NCBI RefSeq assembly: GCF_024742075.1
Contig: NZ_JANSGD010000001.1
Location: forward strand, 682,001-746,000
DNA: 64,000 nucleotides
Direction: 5' to 3'
Source: Facklamia sp. 7083-14-GEN3
GTDB lineage: Bacteria; Bacillota; Bacilli; Lactobacillales; Aerococcaceae
Shown here piece after piece: positions 18,060 to 27,187 of the stretch; positions within the stretch are counted from its first letter, which is position 1; the number at the start of each line of letters is the position of its first letter. A program made the position numbers and the translations under genes. The notes beneath the pieces were generated by a model that saw only the letters and a list, made by a program, of their open reading frames with translations, was not told the origin of the DNA and ran no database searches.

Positions 18060-20474
18060 CTAAATAAAATACTGGGGTTCATGGTCTATTTGAACAAAGA
18101 CTCCCTTGGCTTGGCTTTCTTGACTAGAAACAAGAATGGTTTGTAGCTGGTCTTTAACTAAGTCTACTTCTTTATATTTTAAGAGTAAATGGAAATGATA
18201 ATAATCGTTAATTCGTTCAATTCCCCCTGTTGAGGGACCTAAAATCATTAATTGAGTATTCACTTTGTTCATTAATTGCTCTTTGAGTTGATAAATCATT
18301 TTTTGAGCCTTCCCTCTATTTTTAGAAGACACCTTGATTAAAGTCGTATAAAAATAAGGTGGATAATGACTCAAATGGCGTCTTCGCATTTCATAATAAA
18401 AGAAATTTTCATAATCATGTTGTTTGGCTAGCTGAATCACATAGTGATTAGGATTATAAGTTTGAATCACCACTTCACCTTTTAACTTGCCACGCCCTGT
18501 CCTTCCAGCTACTTGAGTCAATAATTGAAAGGTTTTTTCAGCAGCTCTAAAGTCCGGTAAGTTTAAACCTGTATCTGCGTTTATCACTCCAACCAGAGTT
18601 ACTTGTTCAAAATCAAGTCCTTTAGCAATCATCTGTGTCCCCAAAAGAATCGAGCCTGGTTGTTCAGCAAATGCTTTTAATAGCTTTTTGTGAGATCCTT
18701 TGCGCCGAGTGGTGTCATTATCCATACGGATGATTGGTGTTTGAGGAAAGCGCTGTTGCAAACTTTCGGCTACCTTTTGAGTGCCAATGCCTTGCTTTCT
18801 TAAATGTTCAGAGCCACATTGTGGACAATTGGCTGGCAGTCCGACTTGGTAATCACAATAGTGACATTTAAGTTTTTCACCAATTTTATGATAAGTTAAA
18901 GAAATGTCACAACGCGGACATTGAATGACATGACCACATGCTCGGCATAATACATAAGAGGCATAACCTCTTCGATTTAAAAGTAAAACCACTTGCTCTT
19001 TAGCGTCTAATTTTTCAGCAATCTTATCCTCTAAGAGTTGAGAAAGTTCTAGTGTTTCTTGGTCCAACAAATGCTGAGTCATATCGACAATGGTTACGGG
19101 AGGTAAGGACTGTTGATTGACGCGCTTGTCCAATCTTAACAACTGGTACTTACCAACTTCAGCACGAGCACGTGATTCTAAAGAAGGTGTCGCTGAGCCT
19201 AAAACTAAAGGACATTGATGATATTCTGAACGCCATTGGGCGACTTCTCGTGCGTGATAGCGCGGATTATCTCCTTGCTTATAGGTAGTTTCATGTTCTT
19301 CATCAATAATAATAATACCGATATTTTTTAAAGGAGCAAAGATAGAAGATCGAGCACCTACCACTACTTTAGCTTCTTGTCGAATGATTCTCCGCCATTC
19401 GTCATATTTTTCTGTCAGTGATAACGCAGAATGTAAAACAGCAACGCCCTTACCAAAACGTCCAATCACCTGGTCTACCATTTGTGGGGTTAAGGCGATC
19501 TCTGGTACTAAAAGAATGGCTGTCTTATCATCTTTAAGAGCCTCAGCTATTAATTGTAAATAAACTTCCGTCTTGCCTGATCCTGTGACTCCCTGTAGTA
19601 AAAAGGTCTGCGACTGTTCCTCAGTCATTTGTTTTTTGATTGTATCAAAAGCTTCTTGTTGTTGAGCTAATAAGGATTTGGCTGATGAAGGGAGTGCTTG
19701 ATCCACTTGATAAGCAGGTCGGTAAACTTCCCTTTCTTCAAGAGTCAACCAACCTTTTTTAACCATGGTATTAATAGTGGCCTTGGAGACTTGGGCAAGA
19801 TTTGCTAATTGATCGAACTCTATGGATTGCGTCAATTGGTGGTCAATGACGACTGCCAAAACTTGTCCTTGTTTGTAACTGCGTTTATCTAATTGGTCGA
19901 GTAAATCTTGGTATTCTTTCAACGAACGATTAAGTCGAACGTATTTGAGCGTCTTATGCGTTTTTTGATCGACCAATTGATAGGTTAATTGAATAATTTC
20001 TTCATCTAATAAGGAGCGAATTTGACTAGCTGTCAAACTTTCTTCCAACCATTGGCGAGTAACATTCAACTGCTTTAATTTAGCGGGTGCACAATCAAGC
20101 ACCTCCGCTAATCTTTCTGGTTGTTTTATTTCCACCACAGTCTGGTACTTGACTCTTAAAATGCTCGGTAACATGGCTTGTAGAACCGAAATCCTAAAAG
20201 CGTAGAGACGGTCAGCAAGCACTTGAGAAAGTTCAACCAATTCCTGACTTAAAAAGGATTCATAGTCAATTAAACGTTTAATCGCCTTAAGTTCCCCCTG
20301 ATAGTTACTACTGTCTTTCAAATTAACAACAAAAGCCATTAGGTTACGATAACCAAAAGGGACTTCCACTCGCATTCCGACTTTAATTAAAGCTTGCATT
20401 TTATCATCTACTTTGTAATCAAAAGTATGATTGACTTGTGCAGTGGGTATATCAATGATAACCTCAGCAATCAT
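18060..20474 (-). CDS. priA: Primosomal replication restart helicase PriA
   Basis: 3'-5' helicase that reloads the replisome at repaired forks. The N-terminal DNA-binding domain is followed by Walker A GVTGSGKTEVYL, motif II DEEHETTYKQ, a zinc region with paired cysteines (CRACG, CPRCD, CHYCD and CPQCG) inserted in the helicase core, and QVAGRTGRG. At 804 residues it is full length. It is preceded by the rpoZ terminator and has AGGAGGTGA before ATG. coaBC, which separates rpoZ and priA in B. subtilis, is absent here. Confidence 0.96.
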   Translation of the reverse strand: MIAEVIIDIPTAQVNHTFDYKVDDKMQALIKVGMRVEVPFGYRNLMAFVVNLKDSSNYQGELKAIKRLIDYESFLSQELVELSQVLADRLYAFRISVLQAMLPSILRVKYQTVVEIKQPERLAEVLDCAPAKLKQLNVTRQWLEESLTASQIRSLLDEEIIQLTYQLVDQKTHKTLKYVRLNRSLKEYQDLLDQLDKRSYKQGQVLAVVIDHQLTQSIEFDQLANLAQVSKATINTMVKKGWLTLEEREVYRPAYQVDQALPSSAKSLLAQQQEAFDTIKKQMTEEQSQTFLLQGVTGSGKTEVYLQLIAEALKDDKTAILLVPEIALTPQMVDQVIGRFGKGVAVLHSALSLTEKYDEWRRIIRQEAKVVVGARSSIFAPLKNIGIIIIDEEHETTYKQGDNPRYHAREVAQWRSEYHQCPLVLGSATPSLESRARAEVGKYQLLRLDKRVNQQSLPPVTIVDMTQHLLDQETLELSQLLEDKIAEKLDAKEQVVLLLNRRGYASYVLCRACGHVIQCPRCDISLTYHKIGEKLKCHYCDYQVGLPANCPQCGSEHLRKQGIGTQKVAESLQQRFPQTPIIRMDNDTTRRKGSHKKLLKAFAEQPGSILLGTQMIAKGLDFEQVTLVGVINADTGLNLPDFRAAEKTFQLLTQVAGRTGRGKLKGEVVIQTYNPNHYVIQLAKQHDYENFFYYEMRRRHLSHYPPYFYTTLIKVSSKNRGKAQKMIYQLKEQLMNKVNTQLMILGPSTGGIERINDYYHFHLLLKYKEVDLVKDQLQTILVSSQESQAKGVFVQIDHEPQYFI

Positions 20475-20490
20475 TCGCTCACCTCCTATT

Positions 20491-20533
20491 AAAAAGCTAC
20501 TATGAAATCATTTAAAATGATCTGCATAGTAGC
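20491..20533 (-). terminator. Terminator of gmk-rpoZ
   Basis: Two-part stem on the minus strand: GCTACTATG/CATAGTAGC outside and ATCATTT/AAATGAT inside, followed by five T residues. It lies between rpoZ and priA. Confidence 0.85.
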
Positions 20534-20549
20534 CTTCTTATTCGCCCTT

Positions 20550-20744
20550 TTATTTTTTAATAGATAATACTCCCGCAACAACTTCTTCTAAAGCCTTGCC
20601 TACAGGTTTATCTGATTTATAATCCTGTAATTGCATAATTTTATAATCTTCCATTTCTTTAGCACGTTTACTTGCTAATGTTATTAAAGAATACTTAGAT
20701 GGTTCTTTTTTTAATAATTCATCAATTGATGGATATAGCATCAT
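20550..20744 (-). CDS. rpoZ: RNA polymerase omega subunit
   Basis: Small assembly subunit of RNA polymerase (64 residues). It has [27 protein letters not shown] and a short C-terminal tail, matching Firmicute omega. The start overlaps the gmk stop by four bases (ATGA), so the two are translationally coupled. A terminator follows. Confidence 0.93.
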   Translation of the reverse strand: MMLYPSIDELLKKEPSKYSLITLASKRAKEMEDYKIMQLQDYKSDKPVGKALEEVVAGVLSIKK

Positions 20745-21382
20745 GATTGCTTAGCCTCCTCTTCAAAATATGCATTGATATCTGCTTGGATCGAATGCAT
20801 GACTCTTTCGACCCTCAGATGTTCACTTTTAATTATAGCATTAATTTCATCAACCGCCTCAGAAATTTCATCATTAACTACTACATAATCATAATGACGC
20901 ATTAATTCAATTTCTTCTTTTGCTTTATTCATACGGCGAGCGATTACTTCTTTGGAATCCGTTCCACGATCGGTTAGGCGTGACTCTAACTCATTCAGAC
21001 TTGGAGGCGCTAAGAAAATAAAAATCCCCTCTGGAATCTTCTCTCTCACCTTGCGAGCACCCTGAACTTCAATTTCAAGAAATACATCGCGTCCTTGCGC
21101 TAAATTCTCTTCAATGGATGCTAGCGGAGTCCCATAGTAATTGCCAACATATTCTGCGTACTCTAACAAGGCTTCTTGAGCAATTAAGTCCTCAAATGAT
21201 TCTCTACTCATAAAGAAATAGTCTACTCCTTCTAACTCACCTGGTCGACGCTCTCGAGTAGTTGCTGAAACAGAATAAACATAGTCACAATTTGTATCTT
21301 CAAAAATTGCGCTGCGAACCGTTCCTTTTCCGACACCCGAAGGGCCTGATAAAACGATTAATAATCCCCTTTGTTTTAACAT
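20741..21382 (-). CDS. gmk: Guanylate kinase
   Basis: Phosphorylates GMP to GDP and so feeds the GTP and (p)ppGpp pools. The 213-residue protein has P-loop [12 protein letters not shown], the GMP-binding [18 protein letters not shown], and the LID region [17 protein letters not shown]. The first gene of the minus-strand housekeeping run, it is divergent from the SOS-box gene at 21574. Its start is ATG 21382 with GGAGGG upstream. Confidence 0.96.
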   Translation of the reverse strand: MLKQRGLLIVLSGPSGVGKGTVRSAIFEDTNCDYVYSVSATTRERRPGELEGVDYFFMSRESFEDLIAQEALLEYAEYVGNYYGTPLASIEENLAQGRDVFLEIEVQGARKVREKIPEGIFIFLAPPSLNELESRLTDRGTDSKEVIARRMNKAKEEIELMRHYDYVVVNDEISEAVDEINAIIKSEHLRVERVMHSIQADINAYFEEEAKQS

Positions 21383-21481
21383 GACTTCCCTCCATTACTT
21401 CATGTCCTCTATAGTACCACATTTAACTCTCTACATAAAGATAAGCTAACAAATAAATAAAATGAAAGGATTCAATGGATA

Positions 21482-21553
21482 CGAAAATTTGTTCGTAAAA
21501 CAATTGACAAAAAGAACCTTTGTTCGTATAATAAAATTACAAACACATGTTCG
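21482..21553 (+). promoter_or_regulatory. Sigma-A promoter carrying three LexA (SOS) box-like sites
   Basis: The promoter is TTGACA (21504-21509), 17 bases, TATAAT (21527-21532). Three 14-base sites resemble the Gram-positive LexA/DinR box CGAAC-N4-GTTCG: 21482-21495 (CGAAAATTTGTTCG), 21513-21526 (AGAACCTTTGTTCG, filling the spacer) and 21540-21553 (CAAACACATGTTCG). Each matches nine of ten defined positions. Repression by LexA is inference from these sites. Confidence 0.8.
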
Positions 21554-21573
21554 ACATTAAAGGAGAGGTTATT

Positions 21574-21924
21574 ATGGAATTACCAATCAAAAGACAAACT
21601 AACTGGCTTAGCCGTATAAGCCAATCCCTTTTTCAACCCTTTTTTCAACCCACTCCACTTATTAAAGAAAATATCGAAATGATGCCCCTTGCTCGAGTTG
21701 AAGGAATGCTTCATCAAGCTTATATCAAGCAAGTTCCCTTAAATATACTAATTGAATACTATTTACCCGATCAAACAATGGAAATGACCGAAATTGAAGC
21801 CTATGTCCTAGCTCCTATTGGTTCACAAAATATCGTTAACCTACAAGTAGGACCTAATCGCTTCCACCTAAATTTGAATCAAATTATTAATGTGACTGCC
21901 ATCACAGAAACTTTAATTGCTTAA
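21574..21924 (+). CDS. YolD-like small protein, predicted SOS-regulated
   Basis: A 116-residue protein starting at ATG 21574, nine bases after AAAGGAGAGG; an in-frame ATG at 21547 lies inside the third SOS-like box and has no ribosome binding site. The C-terminal 75 residues, from MMPLARVEGMLHQAY to NLNQIINV, have the layout of the YolD-like family: a helix, a beta strand with a YY motif, an acidic turn, and a closing I-x-x-V strand. YolD-like genes in Bacillus and Listeria commonly sit beside Y-family polymerase genes (uvrX/umuC) and are SOS genes; no polymerase is next to this one. Family assignment is tentative, SOS control is better supported. It is flanked by its own promoter and terminators. 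Confidence 0.6.
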   Translation: MELPIKRQTNWLSRISQSLFQPFFQPTPLIKENIEMMPLARVEGMLHQAYIKQVPLNILIEYYLPDQTMEMTEIEAYVLAPIGSQNIVNLQVGPNRFHLNLNQIINVTAITETLIA

Positions 21925-21951
21925 GTCCATTAATCGATTAAAGATTTGATT

Positions 21952-21978
21952 AATACAGCACAATCCCCGCTGTATTTT
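21952..21978 (+). terminator. Hairpin after the YolD-like gene
   Basis: Arms AATACAGC (21952-21959) and GCTGTATT (21969-21976) with a short T run. A stronger terminator follows at 21985. Confidence 0.5.
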
Positions 21979-21984
21979 CAAAAA

Positions 21985-22013
21985 GCCCTCATCATTTTGA
22001 TGAGGGCTTTTGT
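21985..22013. terminator. Bidirectional terminator between the YolD-like gene and thiT
   Basis: Ten-bp arms GCCCTCATCA (21985-21994) and TGATGAGGGC (21998-22007), with TTTTGTTTT on the plus side and TTTTTGAAAA-type sequence on the minus side. It serves convergent transcripts. Confidence 0.9.
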
Positions 22014-22022
22014 TTTATTCGG

Positions 22023-22622
22023 TTAATCATTTAACAAACTAGAAGTTTCTTTGCGTGAAAGATATTTACTGCGTTTAGGAATGATCGTCTGTGGCACAAA
22101 ACGAGCAAGAAGTAATAAAACACCTGCTGATAGTAGCCAAGATATTAAGAGCCCTAGCCAATGGTTAAGATTATTGAACTCAAATAAAAGTTCCTCTCCC
22201 AAGGCAAAGGGTACAATCATTTGGCGAATAGCAATAAATAAAATTAATGCTAAAAGACTGCCAGTGAAAATATTCAAATAGGTGGAAGAATAGCGCTTAT
22301 TGTTCAGAGTCTTTTGCGTATATTTCGCAAACAAGCCTGTAACGCCTACTGCCAACAGAGGAGCCACCCATTGACTAATTAAAACTAACCAATCACCTAA
22401 TTCCCCATCAACCAAACCTTGGATAATTCCAACAAAGAATCCGCTGATGATAGTAGAGGGTGCACCATGGCGAAATCCTAGCCACATTAAAGGGATTAAG
22501 GCAATAATAATCTCAAGTCCAAAAAGATTAATAGCCACTTCATCAGATACGAAAAACAAAATAAGGGATAGGACAAGAGCAATCACTATGTCCCAAAACT
22601 GTCTCACACTGCGTTTGTTCAT
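22023..22622 (-). CDS. thiT: ECF transporter S component for thiamine (ThiT)
   Basis: Substrate-binding membrane protein of an energy-coupling-factor transporter; it works with the shared EcfAA'T module, which is not in the window. The 199 residues form six membrane segments. Features shared with Lactococcus ThiT include an acidic residue next to an IPL(M/L) strand, the GFRHGAPSTIISGFFVGIIQ loop and the VAPLLAVGVTGLFAK segment. No TPP riboswitch lies upstream: the gene starts two bases after the RNase J2 stop, so it rides on that transcript. Thiamine specificity is inferred. Confidence 0.8.
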   Translation of the reverse strand: MNKRSVRQFWDIVIALVLSLILFFVSDEVAINLFGLEIIIALIPLMWLGFRHGAPSTIISGFFVGIIQGLVDGELGDWLVLISQWVAPLLAVGVTGLFAKYTQKTLNNKRYSSTYLNIFTGSLLALILFIAIRQMIVPFALGEELLFEFNNLNHWLGLLISWLLSAGVLLLLARFVPQTIIPKRSKYLSRKETSSLLND

Positions 22623-22624
22623 AA

Positions 22625-24313
22625 TTACTTATCACCTTTTTTTACTTGATAATTTGAGGCTTCCATAATAATTGGTAAGATAACCGGACGACGTTTAGTC
22701 TCCTTATAAAGATATTTACCAATTTTTTCACGTAGGTCGCCCTTAAGATTGTTCCAATCAAAATCATCTGAAACAATGTGTTTTTCTAAAACATCGAGGG
22801 TAATATCTGAACAAGCCTCAATTAAATCAATGGAAGTTTTCATAAAGACGAAACCACGCGATGTAATTTGTGGACCAACTAGGATTTTCTTCAAACGACG
22901 TGAAATAGTCGCCACTACAATGAAAATTCCGTCTTCACTTAGAATACGACGGTCTCTTAAGACGACATTTCCAATATCGCCAACTCCAATTCCATCGACT
23001 AAAACATCCCCTGCTGTTACCTGACCTGCTTGGATAACTTTTCCATTTTCAAAACTTAATACGTCTCCAATAGATGGTATAATAATTTGATCTTCAGACA
23101 TTCCCACTTGCAAGGCTAAATCACCGTGTGCTCTTAACATACGGTATTCTCCACTGACAGGAATTAAAAAGTCAGGTTGGATAAAGTTTAACATCAACTT
23201 TAAATCATTCGGTGTAGCATGACCCGATGTTTTAAAGTGGTCCGTTACACTCATTACCCGAGCGCCGGCTCGGTATATCATATCTTTTGTACGAGCTACC
23301 GTTTTTTCCATTGAAACGGATGGAGTAGTTGCGATATAAACTGTATCATGTTCCTTTAAAGTGACTGTTTTATGCTTGCCTTGAGCCATGGCTTGAATCG
23401 TTTGAATGGGTTCTCCAACATCGCCAGTAGCCAAAATAACAATTTGTTCATCTTGATACTTTTTGATATTTTTAAAATCCCCAAAAATATCACGACTTGG
23501 AATAGAAATTTTATCTAATTTTAAGGCCACATCCACAATTTCATAAAGATCTTTAGTTGGGAAGAAAATAGTCCGTCCCGATTGGTGAGCAGCTTCTAAG
23601 ACTTGCTGGATGCGCATAATATTAGAGCCAATCGTTCCCACAATCACTCTACCGCGCGCATTACGGAAGACTTCTGTTATTTCTTCCGTAATCACTCGAT
23701 CATTCACATTTTCCACTGGGGATTCTGCCTCAGCAGAGTCACTTAATAAAGCAAGAACCTTTTTCTTACCGAGGTCTGTCAACCTTCCAAAATCAGTACG
23801 GTAAGCTTGTGAAGCTGAAGGGTCAAAACGGAAATCGCCGGTGAAAACAATCGCTCCTTCTTTAGTATCAATCACGATACCGACTGAATCCGGAATGGTG
23901 TGAGTGGTACGGAAGAATGAAACATTCACATCACCAAATTCAATTTCTGTTTCTGAATCGATCACATGGAAATTTTCAATACGATCATCGTGCCCTTGTC
24001 TACGTGCAGAAAGTGATGCTAACTCAATCGTTAACTGAGTACCGAAAACGGGCGCATCAATCTTATCTAATAAATAAGGTAAGGCACCTACTGCATCGGC
24101 ATGCCCATGTGACAAGAAAATCCCCACTACACGCTCAGCATTTTCTTCTAAATAGGTGAAGTCTGGAATCACCATATCAATCCCTAATAAATCATCTTGT
24201 GGATACAATAATCCACAATCTAATACAAAAATAGCTTGGTCCACTTCGACCAAATACATACTTTTTCCCTCTTCGCGAATACCACCTAAGGGAATAACTT
24301 TAATTTCACTCAT
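22625..24313 (-). CDS. rnjB: Ribonuclease J2
   Basis: Metallo-beta-lactamase/beta-CASP ribonuclease, partner of RNase J1 in mRNA decay. The metal-binding motif reads HGHADAVGALPY, with Ala where RNase J1 has His (HGHEDH); this change, and HFKTSGHAT in the C-terminal part, mark the J2 type, which has weak activity in other species. I chose ATG 24313 (MSEIKVIPLGG) after GAGGTG rather than an ATG 12 bases upstream. The protein is 562 residues. An extended -10 promoter lies at 24403-24411. Confidence 0.9.
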   Translation of the reverse strand: MSEIKVIPLGGIREEGKSMYLVEVDQAIFVLDCGLLYPQDDLLGIDMVIPDFTYLEENAERVVGIFLSHGHADAVGALPYLLDKIDAPVFGTQLTIELASLSARRQGHDDRIENFHVIDSETEIEFGDVNVSFFRTTHTIPDSVGIVIDTKEGAIVFTGDFRFDPSASQAYRTDFGRLTDLGKKKVLALLSDSAEAESPVENVNDRVITEEITEVFRNARGRVIVGTIGSNIMRIQQVLEAAHQSGRTIFFPTKDLYEIVDVALKLDKISIPSRDIFGDFKNIKKYQDEQIVILATGDVGEPIQTIQAMAQGKHKTVTLKEHDTVYIATTPSVSMEKTVARTKDMIYRAGARVMSVTDHFKTSGHATPNDLKLMLNFIQPDFLIPVSGEYRMLRAHGDLALQVGMSEDQIIIPSIGDVLSFENGKVIQAGQVTAGDVLVDGIGVGDIGNVVLRDRRILSEDGIFIVVATISRRLKKILVGPQITSRGFVFMKTSIDLIEACSDITLDVLEKHIVSDDFDWNNLKGDLREKIGKYLYKETKRRPVILPIIMEASNYQVKKGDK

Positions 24314-24402
24314 AATACACCTCAATTATTATTTTTCATATTTTATTAAACGGCTAGCAGTTTGATCTCTTAACAGAAATCAAAATCTGTCTTATCTCAG
24401 CT

Positions 24403-24411
24403 ATTATAACA
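24403..24411 (-). promoter_or_regulatory. Extended -10 promoter of rnjB-thiT
   Basis: TGTTATAAT on the minus strand, about 90 bases before the rnjB start, with a poor -35 (TTTTAA). A short hairpin with arms ACAGA and TCTGT lies in the leader. Confidence 0.55.
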
Positions 24412-24483
24412 TAGACCACCCTAAATTAAAATTTGAGACGCATGTTATCTTCAATTATCAATGATTGATGAATTTATATAATA

Positions 24484-24514
24484 AAAAAGCCCTCCATTCT
24501 AGGAGGAGCTAAAA
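24484..24514 (-). terminator. Terminator of pnp
   Basis: Minus-strand stem AGC-CCTCC/GGAGG-GCT with one bulged T, followed by six T residues, immediately after the pnp stop codon. Confidence 0.85.
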
Positions 24515-24515
24515 A

Positions 24516-26621
24516 TTATTCTGGCTTTTGCATTAGCACTTTACGTGATAAATCAATACGACCTTTTTCATCGATACCAGTTACTTTAACCGTTACAGTA
24601 TCACCAATGTCAAAGACATCTTCTACATTTTCAATTCGACGGTGATCAATTTGAGAGATATGAAGTAGACCAGATTTTCCAGGTAGGACTTCCACGAAGC
24701 AACCATACTTCTCGATTCTAATCACTTTACCTTCATAGATTTTGTTAACTTCAACATCTTCAACCAAGCTAAGCACAATCTCTTTAGCCTTTTGAATCAT
24801 GGCTAAATCGGAAGAAGCAATGCTAACTTGTCCTTCTTGAGAAATATCAATCTTAACGCCTGTTTGATCAATAATGGAGTTAATGGTTTCGCCCCCCTTA
24901 CCAATGACCACTTTGATTTTTTCAGGATCGATTTGAACCATTTCAATCTTTGGTGCATAAGGACTCAATTCTGGTCGTGGTTGCGCTAATTCGCTAGTGA
25001 TATTATCTAAAATTTCAAGACGCGCTTTTTTAGCTTGGGCTAAGGCTTCTTCTAAAATAGCCTTAGTGATCCCTTTAATCTTAATATCCATTTGTAAGGC
25101 CGTTATACCTTCGGCAGTTCCCGCTACTTTAAAGTCCATATCCCCTAAATGGTCTTCTAAGCCTTGGATATCAGTTAATACGGTATAGTTATCACCGTCC
25201 ATTACTAAGCCCATTGCAATTCCAGCTACGGGTGCTTTAATAGGGACACCGGCATCCATTAAAGCCAATGTGCCAGCACAAATTGATGCCTGTGAAGAAG
25301 AACCATTAGATTCTAATACTTCCGCCACCAAACGAATAACGTATGGGAATTCTTCTTCTGAAGGAATAACTTGCGTTAAAGCTTTCTCACCTAAAGCACC
25401 GTGTCCAATTTCACGACGACCTGGTGAACCCACTCGCCCGGTTTCTCCGACTGAGAAGTTAGGGAAATTATAGTGGTGCATGAAGCGTTTGCCTTCTTCT
25501 AAACCAAGACCATCGATAATTTGATGTTCGGATAGAGGAGCCAAAGTAGCAACTGATAAAGCTTGGGTTTGTCCACGGGTGAAGAGTCCGGAACCATGGG
25601 TACGAGGTAAGATACCAGCTAGTGATTCTAATGGGCGAATTTCATCAATTTGACGACCATCTGGACGAATACGATCATGGGTAATCAAACGACGAACGAC
25701 TTCTTTTTCTAAGTCATGCATAGCTGAAGAAACATCTTTCAGCTTCTCTTCTAGATCTTCTGTTTCAGCGTACTTTTCACTAAAGTAAAATTCTGCTTCT
25801 TCAGTCAATTGAGTGACTGCTTCATCCCGCGCTTGTTTTTCCTGTGTTTTAACAGCTGTAACCATTTTTTCATTGTATAAGCTATTGACTTGTTCAGTAA
25901 TTTCGTGATCGATTTTAACTAATTCAAATTCAAATTTTTCTTTACCCACTGCTTGGACAATCTCATTTTGGAAGGCCACTAATTCTTGGATATTGGCATG
26001 TCCAAATAATAAAGCTTCTAACATATCTTCTTCAGTCGCTTCTTTAGCTGAAGATTCTACCATGTTGATAGCTGTCGCTGTCCCCGCAACCGTTAAGTCA
26101 ATCTCAGAAACTTCCTTTTGGCTTGGTGTTGGGTTGATAATAAACTCGCCATCTACACGTCCCACATCCACACCGGCAATCGGTCCGTCAAATGGTATAT
26201 CTGAAATCGCAAGTGCTAAAGAAGAACCAAACATAGCTGCCATCCCTGGTGAGCAATCTTGTTCAACTGAAAGAACGGTATTGGTAATTTGAATTTCATT
26301 TCGCACACCATCTGGGAACATCGGACGGATTGGACGATCAATTAAACGGGCGGTTAAGGTAGCGTTGTCTGACGGTCTTCCTTCACGCTTTAAGAAACCA
26401 CCTGGAACCTTACCTACCGCGTACATTTTTTCAATATAATGAACCGTTAATGGAAAGAAATTCATTGGTGAAGGATTTTTAGATGCTACAGCCGCCGTCA
26501 AGACCACTGTGTCTCCATAACGTACTAAAACCGCTCCATTCGCTTGTTTAGCCATTTGTCCTACTTCAACAATTAAAGGACGGCCTCCCCAATTCGTTTC
26601 AAACACTTGTTTAGTTGTCAT
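24516..26621 (-). CDS. pnp: Polyribonucleotide nucleotidyltransferase (PNPase)
   Basis: 3'-5' phosphorolytic exoribonuclease of the degradosome. Two RNase PH domains are separated by a helical domain, followed by a KH domain ([16 protein letters not shown], about 565-620) and an S1 domain ([20 protein letters not shown], about 625-695). The length is 701 residues. The catalytic core motif [17 protein letters not shown] is intact. It is transcribed after rpsO, as in most bacteria, but a terminator separates them and its own leader contains a long hairpin like that used for pnp autocontrol in E. coli. Confidence 0.96.
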   Translation of the reverse strand: MTTKQVFETNWGGRPLIVEVGQMAKQANGAVLVRYGDTVVLTAAVASKNPSPMNFFPLTVHYIEKMYAVGKVPGGFLKREGRPSDNATLTARLIDRPIRPMFPDGVRNEIQITNTVLSVEQDCSPGMAAMFGSSLALAISDIPFDGPIAGVDVGRVDGEFIINPTPSQKEVSEIDLTVAGTATAINMVESSAKEATEEDMLEALLFGHANIQELVAFQNEIVQAVGKEKFEFELVKIDHEITEQVNSLYNEKMVTAVKTQEKQARDEAVTQLTEEAEFYFSEKYAETEDLEEKLKDVSSAMHDLEKEVVRRLITHDRIRPDGRQIDEIRPLESLAGILPRTHGSGLFTRGQTQALSVATLAPLSEHQIIDGLGLEEGKRFMHHYNFPNFSVGETGRVGSPGRREIGHGALGEKALTQVIPSEEEFPYVIRLVAEVLESNGSSSQASICAGTLALMDAGVPIKAPVAGIAMGLVMDGDNYTVLTDIQGLEDHLGDMDFKVAGTAEGITALQMDIKIKGITKAILEEALAQAKKARLEILDNITSELAQPRPELSPYAPKIEMVQIDPEKIKVVIGKGGETINSIIDQTGVKIDISQEGQVSIASSDLAMIQKAKEIVLSLVEDVEVNKIYEGKVIRIEKYGCFVEVLPGKSGLLHISQIDHRRIENVEDVFDIGDTVTVKVTGIDEKGRIDLSRKVLMQKPE

Positions 26622-26648
26622 AACATAACTCCTTTTAATTTTTTATCA

Positions 26649-26723
26649 TTCGGAGTAGCACTAAACAAAAATCAATCGTCTAAAGTTTAAACGCCTCATT
26701 TTTGTATAGTGTGAAACTCCGAA
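26649..26723 (-). promoter_or_regulatory. Long duplex in the pnp 5' leader
   Basis: Outer arms TTCGGAGT (26716-26723 read on the minus strand) and ACTCCGAA (26649-26656) and inner arms of 14 bases at 26659-26672 and 26698-26711 with one mismatch. It lies 27 bases upstream of the pnp start and just before AAAAGGAG. The arrangement resembles the RNase III/PNPase-sensitive leader of E. coli pnp; function here is inferred. Confidence 0.65.
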
Positions 26724-26744
26724 CAAATCTATTAGTAATATAAC

Positions 26745-26770
26745 AAAAAGGATGGCTAAATGCCATCCTT
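26745..26770 (-). terminator. Terminator of rpsO
   Basis: Arms AAGGATGGC (26748-26756) and GCCATCCTT (26762-26770), five-base loop, followed by TTTTTG on the minus strand. It separates rpsO from pnp. Confidence 0.85.
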
Positions 26771-26782
26771 TAGTTGAAAGGA

Positions 26783-27052
26783 TTAACGACGTAATCCTAA
26801 TCTTTGAATTAAATCACGGTAACGAGTAACGTCCTTGTTACGTAAGTATGCAAGTAAGTTACGACGATGACCAATTTTTTTCATTAAACCACGGTAAGAA
26901 TGAAAATCTTTCTTATGTGTTTTAATATGGTCGTTTAAGTTGTTGATGTCTTCTGTTAAGACAGCAACCTGAACCTCAACAGAACCGGTATCACCTTCGT
27001 GACGTGCGTATTCCTTCATGATTTCAGTTTTACGTTCTGGAGTTAATGCCAT
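26783..27052 (-). CDS. rpsO: 30S ribosomal protein S15
   Basis: Primary 16S rRNA-binding protein of the small subunit, 89 residues from [20 protein letters not shown] to [12 protein letters not shown] 27052 was chosen because GAAAGAGGTG lies eight bases upstream and the family starts there; an in-frame codon at 27061 would add three residues and remove the ribosome binding site. It has its own promoter and a structured leader, in keeping with the autogenous control known for S15 in several phyla. Confidence 0.97.
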   Translation of the reverse strand: MALTPERKTEIMKEYARHEGDTGSVEVQVAVLTEDINNLNDHIKTHKKDFHSYRGLMKKIGHRRNLLAYLRNKDVTRYRDLIQRLGLRR

Positions 27053-27152
27053 ATTATTCACCTCTTTCTCTATTATTTCCTCACGCTAAGTAAAGCGTTG
27101 GTGATGCGCTAAACCGAGCGAGGGCTTTGTTCTGAATTTTCATACAGAACAA
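27053..27152 (-). promoter_or_regulatory. Structured leader of rpsO, candidate S15 autoregulatory RNA
   Basis: After the predicted start site come two stems: TTGTTCTG/CAGAACAA, and a second with CCTCGCT against AGCG-T-GAGG enclosing AGCG/CGCT, ending just before the GAGG of the ribosome binding site. Known S15 leaders also use small multi-stem elements here. No sequence match to a named class could be tested. Confidence 0.45.
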
Positions 27153-27158
27153 TAACTA

Positions 27159-27187
27159 ATTATAGTTTAAAGCCGTCTGGTAATCAA
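27159..27187 (-). promoter_or_regulatory. Promoter of rpsO
   Basis: Minus-strand TTGATT (27182-27187), exactly 17 bases, then TATAAT (27159-27164). The -35 overlaps the last codons of the NUDIX gene. Confidence 0.8.

Noticed and set aside
22023-22622. TPP riboswitch expected upstream of thiT
   Set aside because: The gene starts two bases after rnjB, and no CUGAGA-type element is present in the rnjB leader.
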